A DNA stretch of 64,000 nucleotides from CAWHPS01 sp963831235 (GTDB lineage Bacteria; Fibrobacterota; OXYB2-FULL-49-7; JAEUSG01): the NCBI GenBank assembly GCA_963831235.1, contig CAWHPS010000043.1:62001-126000 (forward strand), written 5' to 3'. Position 1 is the stretch's first letter, and the number at the start of each line of letters is the position of its first letter. Below, in pieces: positions 50,926-59,514 of this stretch. Below the pieces are notes generated by a model. The model was not told where the DNA came from. It saw only the letters and a program-made list of their open reading frames with translations, and ran no database searches. Both the position numbers and the translations under genes were made by a program.

Positions 50926-52957
50926 ATGAACCGTTTCAACGTTACCCTTGTTCTGCTGATGGCGTTTGCCACAGTTTTGTTTTCCCAAATTCAACGGCTT
51001 TATCCTGTCAGCCAGATATCGGACACCACCGCAGGAGTGCAAGGTCTGGATGGCGCTTTTTCAATCGTGGAAACTCCCGATGGTCAATTTGTCTATATCG
51101 GATCCTGCGAAAGCAGGGCTGTTTCATGGTTTTCAAGAGATATGTTGACCGGTGCACTTTCTTACGCAGGTAAAGTAAGCCTCTATGATTCCACCATACT
51201 TGGACGGGCACTTACCGTTGCCGTGAGCCCGGACGGCAAACATCTTTATGCCTCCGGAGGTTATTATACCTACAGCTTTGCGCGAAACCCGTTGACCGGA
51301 GCATTGACAGACAGGGACTCCATCGGCCAGGTCACGTATAATACACAACCCAATGCCATCGATGTTTCCCCGAACGGGCGCAGTCTTTTTCTTGTGTCGA
51401 ATGGCGGTGACAATATCGTACTATTAGACAGGGATACCATGACCGGTAAGCTTCAATACAAACAGTCTATCAGCACCTGGGACCAGGGCATGATCGGCCT
51501 GCGGCGGGCCAATGCTCTGGCCGTCAGCCCGGATGGCCGGAACGCCTATGTTGTTTCTGAAGACAGCGTCCTTTCTGTTTTCGCCTATGACTCCGCCTCG
51601 GATTCGATGGCCTGGGTGCAATATTTCAAGGAAGGGGTCTCCGGCGTGCAGGGGTTGAATTATGCTTTTGATGTGCAGATAAGTCCGGATGGTCGGTTTG
51701 TCTATACTGCATCGAGCAGCGGGAACGGGGCGGCCTGGTTCGTCCGCAATGCTGTGACCGGTATGCTGACTTATGGCGGTTATCTGGCCGATGTGCACGG
51801 AGAACTCGACTATCCAATCTCCCTGGCCATGGCGCCTGACGGAAGGCGCATTTATATCTATCTTATCAACAAGGGAAAGATTTCGACCTTTCTATGCGAT
51901 TCAATTACGGGTGCACTGACGTTTGAAAGCCTGTCCCCGTTGATCTGGGTTTGGAAGGGCGGAACCGGCCGTCAACAGCCAGAGTCAAATCCGCATGTCT
52001 GGGGACGGTAGATTTCTTTACCAGGCTAATTCGTATTGGGACCGTATAATAACTTATAAGCCGGATTATTCCCCTCTCATTGACAGCGTTAATGTAAAAC
52101 AGGACACTGTAAAAATTGTGGAAGGCGACACGCTGTCATTGCATGTTTTCGCCCATGATATTGACACATCCGATAATCTACGGTATTTCTGGGTTTGGAA
52201 CGACACCGTTATCCAGGGCACGGATTCATTCCGGATATGCGTCGGCTTCACTTCCCGCAGGATAGACTCCGTCATAGTGCGGGTGACGGATGGCTTTGAC
52301 ACAGTGGACTATCAATGGATTTTGGATATCGCCAACAGAGGTTTTGCTCCGATCATTGTCCGGCCTTCAAACGGCGATACGCTGCGAGATGACAGCGTGC
52401 TGGTCTGGAATCGCACGATTGACCCTGATTTGCAGACAGCGCCAGTGTATCATATTGAAATCGCCATTGACACAGGGTTTTCTGCCATCGTACTTACCCG
52501 AAATGGCCTAAGCGATACGGCTATATCATTGTCCGGCCTGAAGGATGGCGACACACTTATTCAAGGTGCGCCGCTTTATTGGCGGATTAAGGCTTATGAC
52601 ACTCAAGGGTATGAAACACCTTTTTCAGGCAACCGGAATTGGTTTGTTTATGACCAGCCGGCCAGTGTTATTGGTTCCACTGATAAGTTGTCGTCTCTTG
52701 CTGCGTCTTTAAAAATAAACAACGACAGGATTACATTCACGGTCCCGGGCATGCGTGGCAAAACTGTTCAGGATGTTGAGTTGAGGATTCTGGATCTTAT
52801 GGGTCGGAAAGTTGAAACCCTGGTCCGCAATCCTTTGATAGCGGAAGTATATCAAATACAAATCCGGCAATCCGGGCTTGCAAGTGGTGTTTATCTCTGT
52901 CACCTGAGAATAAATCAAACCATTGAAAAAAGCGCCAGATTCACTGTAATAAAATAA
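50926..52957 (+). pseudogene. secreted beta-propeller (YVTN/lactonase-like) protein with T9SS domain, +1 frameshift
   Basis: The first frame (50926-52011) has a signal peptide (MNRFNVTLVLLMAFATVLFS) and beta-propeller repeats with the pattern AVSPDGKHLYASGG, IDVSPNGRSLFLVSNGG, ALAVSPDGRNAYVVSED, VQISPDGRFVYTASSSG and LAMAPDGRRIYIYLI (YVTN/lactonase-type). The second frame continues after residue 345 with MSGDGRFLYQANSYWDRI, then Ig-like/FN3 strands and a T9SS sorting domain (LRILDLMGRKVETLVRNPLI, ASGVYLCHLRI). One extra G in the GGG near 51959 (ATCTGGGTTTGGAAGGGCGG) explains the break. If this base is an error the gene is a normal 677-residue secreted protein. Confidence 0.85.
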
Positions 52958-53047
52958 GGTTTCCTTCTCACCCTGCAGGTCGCGCAATCATCGCATATGA
53001 AAACAGTTGATGGTGATATAGGATGGAATTAAATATATATTATTCGG

Positions 53048-53562
53048 ATGATTAACCGATTCACAACTGCATTCGTCTGTATATGCATTTTTTTTATCAC
53101 TCTTACATGGACAACCTTTTCTGCCGCAGGGCCAGTGAATATCAGCGACCATTTTGACGGAAAGTGCTATTTTAATCCCAGCTTGCCAGATTCCGCGCCA
53201 CAAATGCAGGCAATCAAGCAACGCGCAAAACATCGCAGCTGGATCTGGGGATGGATTACAGGCCACGGCTGGCCGGCCTGGCCCGAATCCGTTGCTACGC
53301 CGATTGGTGCTCCACCGGTCCCGCGCATGGGGATTGGCAAAATGCGTATAACCTTCGTGGGTCACTCCACTTTCCTGATACAGATGGACAGTCTTAACAT
53401 ACTTACTGATCCAGTGTGGTCGGAGCGGTGCAGCCCCGTATTCTGGGCCGGGCCTAAGCGCTGCAGGCCGCCTGCCATCCGCTTTGAGGACCTTCCGCCA
53501 ATAGATGTAGTGCTCATCTCCCACAACCATTATGATCATCTCGATCTTGCCACGTTGAAAAC
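53048..53562 (+). pseudogene. truncated MBL-fold (NAPE-PLD-like) hydrolase
   Basis: Signal peptide (AFVCICIFFITLTWTTFSAA), WGWITGHGWPAWPESV, then GIGKMRITFVGHSTFLIQMD, LNILTDPVWSERCSPV and VVLISHNHYDHLDLATLK, the metal-binding HxHxDH motif of metallo-beta-lactamase-fold N-acylphosphatidylethanolamine-phospholipase-D-like enzymes. After this motif the frame runs into the antisense of the downstream gene and stops, so the C-terminal half (about 150-200 aa, with other metal ligands) is gone. Start ATG 53048. The junction lies near 53562. Confidence 0.8.
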
Positions 53563-54084
53563 CGGGCTAAGGGAATCAATAATCATCCGGGCATTGCTAA
53601 CCGCATAGGATAGCGAGTCGTAGCCGGTCAATGTCATTTCCATATAATAACAACTTTTAGACCAGAAGACCACACATCCGCCTATGACTTGATCGTAGAC
53701 AACAGAGACGGATTTGCCTTTGAATATTTCATGAGGTTCATTTGACGACTTTTTCTTAATCTTGACCATCCCTTTGGCGCGGGAGGGCGAACCGTATTTT
53801 TCAAAATAAATCTCCAATGATTTTCCTTCACCCGTCCAAACAGCAACAATGCCGTCTATCAGTCCCTGCATCTGGTACTCGGCAGCACCTCCGTCAATGA
53901 TATCATAAAGTTCAGCGGGTGTAAACGAACGATGTTTTCCCTTCTGTTCCGTAAAGCCCGGTATGCGAGATACGGTTGAGCTCAGTTCAGCATATAAATT
54001 TGTGTCAGGAGGGGTTGCATCAGACCATACCGGAAGTGACAGGTACAACAACAGGAGTACGCAAACAATAATGGGTTTTTTCAT
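53536..54084 (-). CDS. exported hypothetical protein, 182 aa
   Basis: Signal peptide MKKPIIVCVLLLLYLSLPVW. Mature region has SFTPAELYDIIDGGAAEYQM, then LEIYFEKYGSPSRAKGMVKI and SYAVSNARMIIDSLS, a pattern seen in conserved periplasmic proteins of unknown role. The last residues (PVFNVARSR) are encoded by the antisense of the truncated hydrolase and are probably not native. It overlaps the DUF362 gene by 4 bp and lies downstream of it. Confidence 0.72.
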   Translation of the reverse strand: MKKPIIVCVLLLLYLSLPVWSDATPPDTNLYAELSSTVSRIPGFTEQKGKHRSFTPAELYDIIDGGAAEYQMQGLIDGIVAVWTGEGKSLEIYFEKYGSPSRAKGMVKIKKKSSNEPHEIFKGKSVSVVYDQVIGGCVVFWSKSCYYMEMTLTGYDSLSYAVSNARMIIDSLSPVFNVARSR

Positions 54085-55172
54085 ACAGGCTCCACCTTGA
54101 TGAAATCAAGATTGGAAAATGCTGTTGGTTCATACCCGAACTCCGTAAGAATTCTTGATATGGCTTTTGGATGCTTACAACCCATGATCGGTTCACGGAT
54201 TTTCTTTATAACAACCCAATCAACAGCCGGACCGAAGGTTCCCATAGAGAGCGAGCACGGGCGCGTATTGGGAATGCCGGAAGGCCCGCCTTTATTTCCC
54301 CAAAGGGAATCCACGATGCAAAGTTGCTGGCGCGGCGGCGTACCGCCGATTATCGCATTTGATTTGTTGAATGCAATGATGTAATTAAGTCCGCCCTTGA
54401 AATGCTTGCCAAGCGGCATTTCAAATGTTCCCGCATGGTTTTTCATGGTCAGACTCACGCCACCCACGCAGTCGAACATATGCCCTTTGTTAGTTGCCAT
54501 GTTCACAAGAATATCAATGGAGCCATTGACCAATAGCGAAACACATTGAAACTCCCCTTCACACGGCTCCGGGATGGCTGTATTTACCCGTTGCCATAGG
54601 GTGTCGTTTTCATTGCTGAGGATTATTCCGGCAGGAAGCCCTTTCCCGAGGTAGGGAGCATAAGTAACACTTTGGTCATTCTTGGAGGTCCCATAGCCAT
54701 ACATCATAATATTCTTTTCCATTACCCCAAGACCGATGAGTGCCGAACACACGGCATCAATAACAGCCACGCGCGTCGTGTTGCTCGGTGAACCATTTGG
54801 CTTCAAGGCAACTTTCACTTCGGACCACTGTTTTGATTCAGGTTTCCGGAAAATTGTAGCCCATGCTTCTGCCGGCGTCGGCTTTTGTGCAAGCGCGCAG
54901 GCCATCGTATTGATATTAGCCTTGACTCTTTCCGCTGCCACAGGCGTATTTTGCGCGGCAATGTCCCATGTTTTCGGGTCATCCGTAACCATTAGTGGAT
55001 CATAACAGTTCACAACCCGCAGATTGTCTATCATAGGGTTAATCTGCGTGTTTTTGACCCAACCGCTGTTCCCTCCCTCGCCCCATACTGGTAAAAACCT
55101 TGCCGAAGCCATTACCCCTATTCCTGCTGCGCTTGTTGAAACAAATTGTCTGCGCGAAATAGCTTTACTCAT
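54081..55172 (-). CDS. DUF362 protein with Tat signal, 363 aa
   Basis: MSKAISRRQFVSTSAAGIGVMA (twin-arginine signal, RRQF) precedes a DUF362-like body: ASARFLPVW, VKVALKPNGSPSNTTRVAVI, GVSLTMKNHAGTF, and RPCSLSMGTFGPAVDWVVI. DUF362 proteins are often near Fe-S or redox proteins; here no ferredoxin motif is visible. Start 55172 has GGAGA upstream. A folded periplasmic or exported protein of unknown enzymatic role. Confidence 0.83.
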   Translation of the reverse strand: MSKAISRRQFVSTSAAGIGVMASARFLPVWGEGGNSGWVKNTQINPMIDNLRVVNCYDPLMVTDDPKTWDIAAQNTPVAAERVKANINTMACALAQKPTPAEAWATIFRKPESKQWSEVKVALKPNGSPSNTTRVAVIDAVCSALIGLGVMEKNIMMYGYGTSKNDQSVTYAPYLGKGLPAGIILSNENDTLWQRVNTAIPEPCEGEFQCVSLLVNGSIDILVNMATNKGHMFDCVGGVSLTMKNHAGTFEMPLGKHFKGGLNYIIAFNKSNAIIGGTPPRQQLCIVDSLWGNKGGPSGIPNTRPCSLSMGTFGPAVDWVVIKKIREPIMGCKHPKAISRILTEFGYEPTAFSNLDFIKVEPV

Positions 55173-55209
55173 GTGTTCTCCATACATCTTAAATTCGAAT
55201 CCATTGCTG

Positions 55210-56151
55210 TCACTTAATGTGGCTGATTGTTATTGCCACGTTTCCCAGCTTATGCCCGGATTCCACATACCGGTGCGCCTCAACAATCTGTTCGAGAGGA
55301 TAACTTCTGCTGTTGATTGGCTTTATTTTACCGGCTTCAACAAACTCCCGTATTCTGTTCAGACGGTCAGAGCTTAAGATCAGGGCGCCATCATCGATGG
55401 ATCCGTATTGTCCTTTTATTTTTGCCTGCTGAATGCATGCTTTTTTCAGACTGGAGTTTTTTGCTTTTCCAACTGCGTCGAATACGAAATCATATTCTTC
55501 CAACCGGGAAACGGAATTATCATCCGTATAATCAAGAACTTTATCAGCACCGAGGTCCTGCACAAACTGAGCATTTCCTGCGCTGCAAACGGCTGTTACA
55601 TCCGCCCCAAGAGCTTTCACATACTGCACGGCCATGGTTCCGGTGGTGCCGGACGCGCCATAGATAAGGACCTTGTGGCCGGGCTTAATGTTCCATTTTT
55701 CGAGCGTTTGGAACGCAAGGAGCCCGCCGTATGCCGCTCCTGTGGCCTCCTCATAGCTGATATTGCTGGGTTTGATGGTAATACACCCCTGTTTCGAATC
55801 TGTTTCCCTCATACATTTATATTCTGCATATGCCCCAAGGGAGAAACCGGTGAGACCGTACACTTGGTCACCCGTCTTGAACCGCGTAATTTTCGGGCCT
55901 GTCCATACGATTTCACCTGCAAGGACCTCTCCGATAATCTTTTTCCGCGGCCGGAAAATTCCCATCATCAGCCGCATCGGAATAAGGAGCTGGAGAGGTA
56001 CATTTGAACTGCGTATAAAGATATCGCTGTTTGTTACGGATGCTGCAAATACCTTTATAAGGACTTCATCCTCTTTAGGGACGGGCTTATCGCAGTCAAC
56101 CAGTGTCAGGACTTCCGGCGAGCCGTATTTTTTGCAGAGGATTGCCTTCAA
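55210..56151 (-). CDS. zinc-independent MDR-type NAD(P) oxidoreductase, 313 aa
   Basis: MKAILCKKYGSPEVLTLVDC (MDR start) with the cofactor motif KVLIYGASGTTGTMAVQYVK (AxGxxG) and a Cys-poor catalytic region, so quinone oxidoreductase-like rather than zinc alcohol dehydrogenase. Cytoplasmic NADPH-dependent reduction of quinones, enones or similar. Same strand as the DUF362 gene (37 bp upstream of its start); the shared transcription is possible. Confidence 0.9.
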   Translation of the reverse strand: MKAILCKKYGSPEVLTLVDCDKPVPKEDEVLIKVFAASVTNSDIFIRSSNVPLQLLIPMRLMMGIFRPRKKIIGEVLAGEIVWTGPKITRFKTGDQVYGLTGFSLGAYAEYKCMRETDSKQGCITIKPSNISYEEATGAAYGGLLAFQTLEKWNIKPGHKVLIYGASGTTGTMAVQYVKALGADVTAVCSAGNAQFVQDLGADKVLDYTDDNSVSRLEEYDFVFDAVGKAKNSSLKKACIQQAKIKGQYGSIDDGALILSSDRLNRIREFVEAGKIKPINSRSYPLEQIVEAHRYVESGHKLGNVAITISHIK

Positions 56152-56187
56152 AAGAAATTCCTTTTATTGTTTATAGAGATTTCCATT

Positions 56188-56616
56188 CTATTGCTTCTCT
56201 TGTATTGGCCACCTCCAGGCATACCAAATAATTAAAAAATGTAAAATCGCTTCAAGTGATTGATAATAGATATAGTAATACCATATCTTACCCGGCACAA
56301 AGCGAGTAATTATAATAAGTATTATATGTAGAAGACTAACAATAATGTTTACCCATCGATTTATGCCGGGCTTTAAAACTAGCGAAAGTAAGATCATAAT
56401 TGCGGGAATAGACATTAATAACGCGGCTGCGAATAAGAAACTTTGATTTATTGTCATTCCGGCTACGATGCCCGAAATAATTTGTTCTGGAATTTCAGGC
56501 TGAAAGAGTGTTTTAATATCAGCATAAACATATAAAAACATTACTGCAATCCATAAAGCAGACAATTTAGTCTTAACGTCAACTTTATTGTTTTCTAGTG
56601 TTTTTATTGTGTCCAT
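56188..56616 (-). CDS. DUF6326-like membrane protein, 142 aa
   Basis: Four hydrophobic spans (residues about 22-40, 60-80, 84-104 and 115-133). The N-terminus VDVKTKLSALWIAVMFLYVY, then ADIKTLFQPEIPEQIISG is typical of the DUF6326 family. Integral membrane protein, function unknown. Same strand as its neighbours; gap of 13 bp to 56630-57346. Confidence 0.78.
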   Translation of the reverse strand: MDTIKTLENNKVDVKTKLSALWIAVMFLYVYADIKTLFQPEIPEQIISGIVAGMTINQSFLFAAALLMSIPAIMILLSLVLKPGINRWVNIIVSLLHIILIIITRFVPGKIWYYYIYYQSLEAILHFLIIWYAWRWPIQEKQ

Positions 56617-56629
56617 TATGCATCCTCTG

Positions 56630-57346
56630 CTATTTATTATAAACTACCGGCATCTTAAATTGCCACTCCCGCCATAAGTTATCATTTGTTAACAATTCGG
56701 CCATAAAATGGCTGACATTTATTCTGCTGACTATTCCGGCATTGAATATCGGGCTTCGAACCGGAGATTTGCATACCTCGTATGCGCTCTCAGCACCTTG
56801 ATTGACTAATGTATCAGGGCGTACGGCTAACCATTCTATTTTTTCATTGTCTTTTCCAATCTCTTCCTGCAGAAAATCAGCTGCCTTTACATTATCACGA
56901 TGAGGGGGTAGAAGAAGTTTAAGGATTGAAAAGACAATTCTTTCTCCAAATGAATTCTTCTCCCCGGTTATTTTATTTGTGTAGGCCGTAGTGCTCATAA
57001 GAATAAGTTTTATCTTTTTATCATCCTTCATCTTAATTGTCCGGCATATTTTTCTTATAGTATCATACACCAGGTTACGCGGGTTCCCAAACATCCCTTT
57101 AAATGTAATATTGTGACCAAGACAAGAGACAATGGTATTGGAATCCTGCAGGAGGCCGGCCATTTCTGAATCATTAAATTCGGTGATATTTCCTCTTACG
57201 ATTTCAACTATAGGATTATCTAATATTTCTGTGGATAGAATCGCATCTTTCCTGACCACAACCCGTATATTGATTTGTCTTTTGATAAATTGTCTGACAA
57301 CTAATTTGCCAGTAGCACCACTAGCTCCAAGAACTACTGTTTTCAT
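56630..57346 (-). CDS. NAD(P)-binding (NmrA/SDR-like) protein, 238 aa
   Basis: MKTVVLGASGATGKLVVRQF (GASGATG nucleotide loop), then NTIVSCLGHNITFKGMFG and KLILMSTTAYTNKI. It is of the NmrA-like type (NAD(P) sensors or atypical reductases); a YxxxK catalytic pair is not obvious. Cytoplasmic. Probably co-transcribed with 56188-56616. Confidence 0.88.
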   Translation of the reverse strand: MKTVVLGASGATGKLVVRQFIKRQINIRVVVRKDAILSTEILDNPIVEIVRGNITEFNDSEMAGLLQDSNTIVSCLGHNITFKGMFGNPRNLVYDTIRKICRTIKMKDDKKIKLILMSTTAYTNKITGEKNSFGERIVFSILKLLLPPHRDNVKAADFLQEEIGKDNEKIEWLAVRPDTLVNQGAESAYEVCKSPVRSPIFNAGIVSRINVSHFMAELLTNDNLWREWQFKMPVVYNK

Positions 57347-57392
57347 AATTTCACCTTAATCTCATTTTAAGGAACAGCAATTGGGTAATCTT

Positions 57393-58010
57393 TTAAAATT
57401 TGATCCCACAATGGAGACCCGGTTCAAGTAGAAAATAATTGGCCCACTTCGATTCAACAACAGTAAAGCTTGAAGGTTCATTCGTAGTAATGGGCCAGTA
57501 GGTGCATGCCAAAGAGGGCTCGACAAAAAACCTATTGCTAAACAATCGGACATGATACCCGGTACGGGCTGTCAGAAATAAAGTGAAGCTATTTTGAGTC
57601 TTTTTAAGAGCTGTCTCAGTATACACTTGAAACAGAGGTTGAATGTGTGCTGCCGCATACCAACCTTTTAACAGCAAGCGCTGATAGGCAATCCCAATAC
57701 CGAATTCACGGACATATCCCGGGTACCGTTCTTTAGGATTATCAAAAGAAGGTCCGTAAGGAATGCCTTTTGGAGCATTGTATTTCCATGTTATGGCTTC
57801 CAGTGAGACAATGTCCTTTCCAGTGAGCCAATACCCGAAATTGAGCTGCACAAAATCCGGAGGATTTTCCATTGGGATGAAATTTGCCAGAACAATTACT
57901 GACGTCCCTACAAACCATTTGCCACTGTCCGATTCCACTGACTGGGCCATCGAACGGGTGGTTGTAACAGCTCCCAAGAACAACAGCACAAAAACAAGTC
58001 GTTTATACAT
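57393..58010 (-). CDS. outer-membrane beta-barrel-like protein, 205 aa
   Basis: A signal peptide (MYKRLVFVLLFLGAVTTTRSMA) precedes a Gly- and aromatic-rich chain of strands (FVGTSVIVLANFIPMENPPD, YVREFGIGIAYQRLLLKGWY, FTLFLTARTGYHVRLFSNR) that ends in an aromatic residue (GLHCGIKF). This fits a small outer-membrane barrel. Family not named. Confidence 0.72.
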   Translation of the reverse strand: MYKRLVFVLLFLGAVTTTRSMAQSVESDSGKWFVGTSVIVLANFIPMENPPDFVQLNFGYWLTGKDIVSLEAITWKYNAPKGIPYGPSFDNPKERYPGYVREFGIGIAYQRLLLKGWYAAAHIQPLFQVYTETALKKTQNSFTLFLTARTGYHVRLFSNRFFVEPSLACTYWPITTNEPSSFTVVESKWANYFLLEPGLHCGIKF

Positions 58011-58036
58011 AAAAACTCCTCTTCTTTTTTGATTGA

Positions 58037-58816
58037 CTATCTGTGATCACAGCAGCAATTCCGATGTTGCCGGGGATGCCATCCACCTATAATTAGTTTT
58101 GCGAATATTCCGCCCTGTTTCATGTCAGGCATGTCGGATATTGGCGTGTCATCAGAGTACCAGGAGCTCTGAATTGGCGCAAACTGATAGCCACCCCTAA
58201 CCCCAAGCACAAATCCTTTCAGCTTGTCTTGAGATGGAAAAACGAAATCAAGCGCCACCCCGAGTTGTGTCAGAAAAGTCATCTGCCATATGTTTACATT
58301 CGGGTCCGAATTCTCAATGGCTTCAGGTAATGTCTTTTTGTCTTTTCGGATTTTAAGCCAATTGATTCCAAGGCCCATGCCAGCGTATGGTGAGAGCGTG
58401 ACGCTCATGTTTTCCGGCAGGATGTTGATTCCAAAATAGCCTATACCATTGCCTGCATAGAGTGAGGTACGAAGCTGCTGATCAACATTCTCTCCCCAAA
58501 CCAGCCCTGAAATTGCTCCTTCAAGTATGAGTCTCCTGATTTCAATGTGTCCACCGAATCCAAGATTAAAGCCAAACTTCTGGAATGATGATAATCCAGT
58601 TGAATCCAATTTGGCGTTTACCTGAGATAGCCCGGCCTCTGCAATACCAATCCCCAAAAACCCATATCGCCTGGTTGGCTTCATCTCCGGGTACAAGACA
58701 TCATTCTTACAGGTATCACGCATGCCGCAGGAATCAGGTAAATTAACACGTTCAGCCTTGATAGATATAAAAGACACGAGTAATACAATACCAATTATTT
58801 TATAAGAAATTCTCAT
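58037..58816 (-). CDS. outer-membrane protein, 259 aa
   Basis: Signal peptide (MRISYKIIGIVLLVSFISIKA), then alternating beta strands with Gly (RYGFLGIGIAEAGLSQVNAK, FGFNLGFGGHIEIRRLILEG, YFGINILPENMSVTLSPYAG). It resembles outer-membrane proteins with a barrel fold; the C-terminus (GWHPRQHRNCCCDHR) is unusual and perhaps belongs to a short tail rather than a barrel end. Downstream of the gene 57393-58010 in the same direction. Confidence 0.7.
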   Translation of the reverse strand: MRISYKIIGIVLLVSFISIKAERVNLPDSCGMRDTCKNDVLYPEMKPTRRYGFLGIGIAEAGLSQVNAKLDSTGLSSFQKFGFNLGFGGHIEIRRLILEGAISGLVWGENVDQQLRTSLYAGNGIGYFGINILPENMSVTLSPYAGMGLGINWLKIRKDKKTLPEAIENSDPNVNIWQMTFLTQLGVALDFVFPSQDKLKGFVLGVRGGYQFAPIQSSWYSDDTPISDMPDMKQGGIFAKLIIGGWHPRQHRNCCCDHR

Positions 58817-59117
58817 CTGTCCCCTACCTTTCTTTTAAAAAAAATTATGTGGATCTCACCAAATCTTATGGAATATAATGCAATACCTGGGCCCAACTTC
58901 GTCATAGACAACAAGTTCATGATTTTGCTGGAAAGGATTGGCAAGGCCAGTGAAAGAGGGTGTGACAATTTTCACAGCAGCGGTTTTTTGCTTTGACGAA
59001 CGCATTCATACAACTTAAGTTAAGTAAAGCCACTCTTTAGTGTGCAATAGTTCACAGTGGTTCCGTGAGCTCCTACGGTTAAAATAGTGCGGCATAATCA
59101 TTGCTGAATTATCTTAC
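58817..59117. other. divergent intergenic region, 301 bp
   Basis: Between the outer-membrane gene and the signalling operon. No gene. It must hold promoters for both. TTAAAATAGTGCGGCATAAT lies near 59079-59098, about 20 bp before the start at 59118; a related string is seen at 12093-12110 and 13899-13910. Confidence 0.4.
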
Positions 59118-59489
59118 ATGAAATCCGTTCTCATCATAAACGAAGATAAAGACCTTCTTTACTCAATTTATTTCACACTGAAGCGCAATAATTTCATTGC
59201 AGTCACAGCTCAAAACGGGACGGAAGCAAAGGAACGAATTATTCAAAGTTCATTCAAAGGGAAACCCTATGATATCTTCATCATGGATTTCCAATTGCCG
59301 GCCATGGACGGCCTTTCATTGGTTAAGGAAATTCGATCCTTGAAAATCATATCACCGATTATCGGAATAACGCCATTCAATAATACGGCAGTCTTCAATG
59401 CGTTGAAAAAAGCGGGATGCACCCATTTTCTTGTAAAGCCATTTTCCATTGACGATCTGATTAAGATGGTTCTAAAATTATCCACATAG
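59118..59489 (+). CDS. single-domain response regulator, 123 aa
   Basis: The receiver fold is complete: VLIINEDKDLLYSIYFTL (acidic pair), FIMDFQLPAMDGLSLVKEIR (phospho-acceptor Asp 55), IIGITPFNNTAV and FLVKPFSIDDLIKMVLKL (KP lysine). No output domain, so it works as a phosphate shuttle or by protein contact. It starts 25 bp before a large histidine kinase gene, so the kinase is the probable partner. Confidence 0.9.
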   Translation: MKSVLIINEDKDLLYSIYFTLKRNNFIAVTAQNGTEAKERIIQSSFKGKPYDIFIMDFQLPAMDGLSLVKEIRSLKIISPIIGITPFNNTAVFNALKKAGCTHFLVKPFSIDDLIKMVLKLST

Positions 59490-59514
59490 AATAATTTATA
59501 TTTGAAGATATTCA

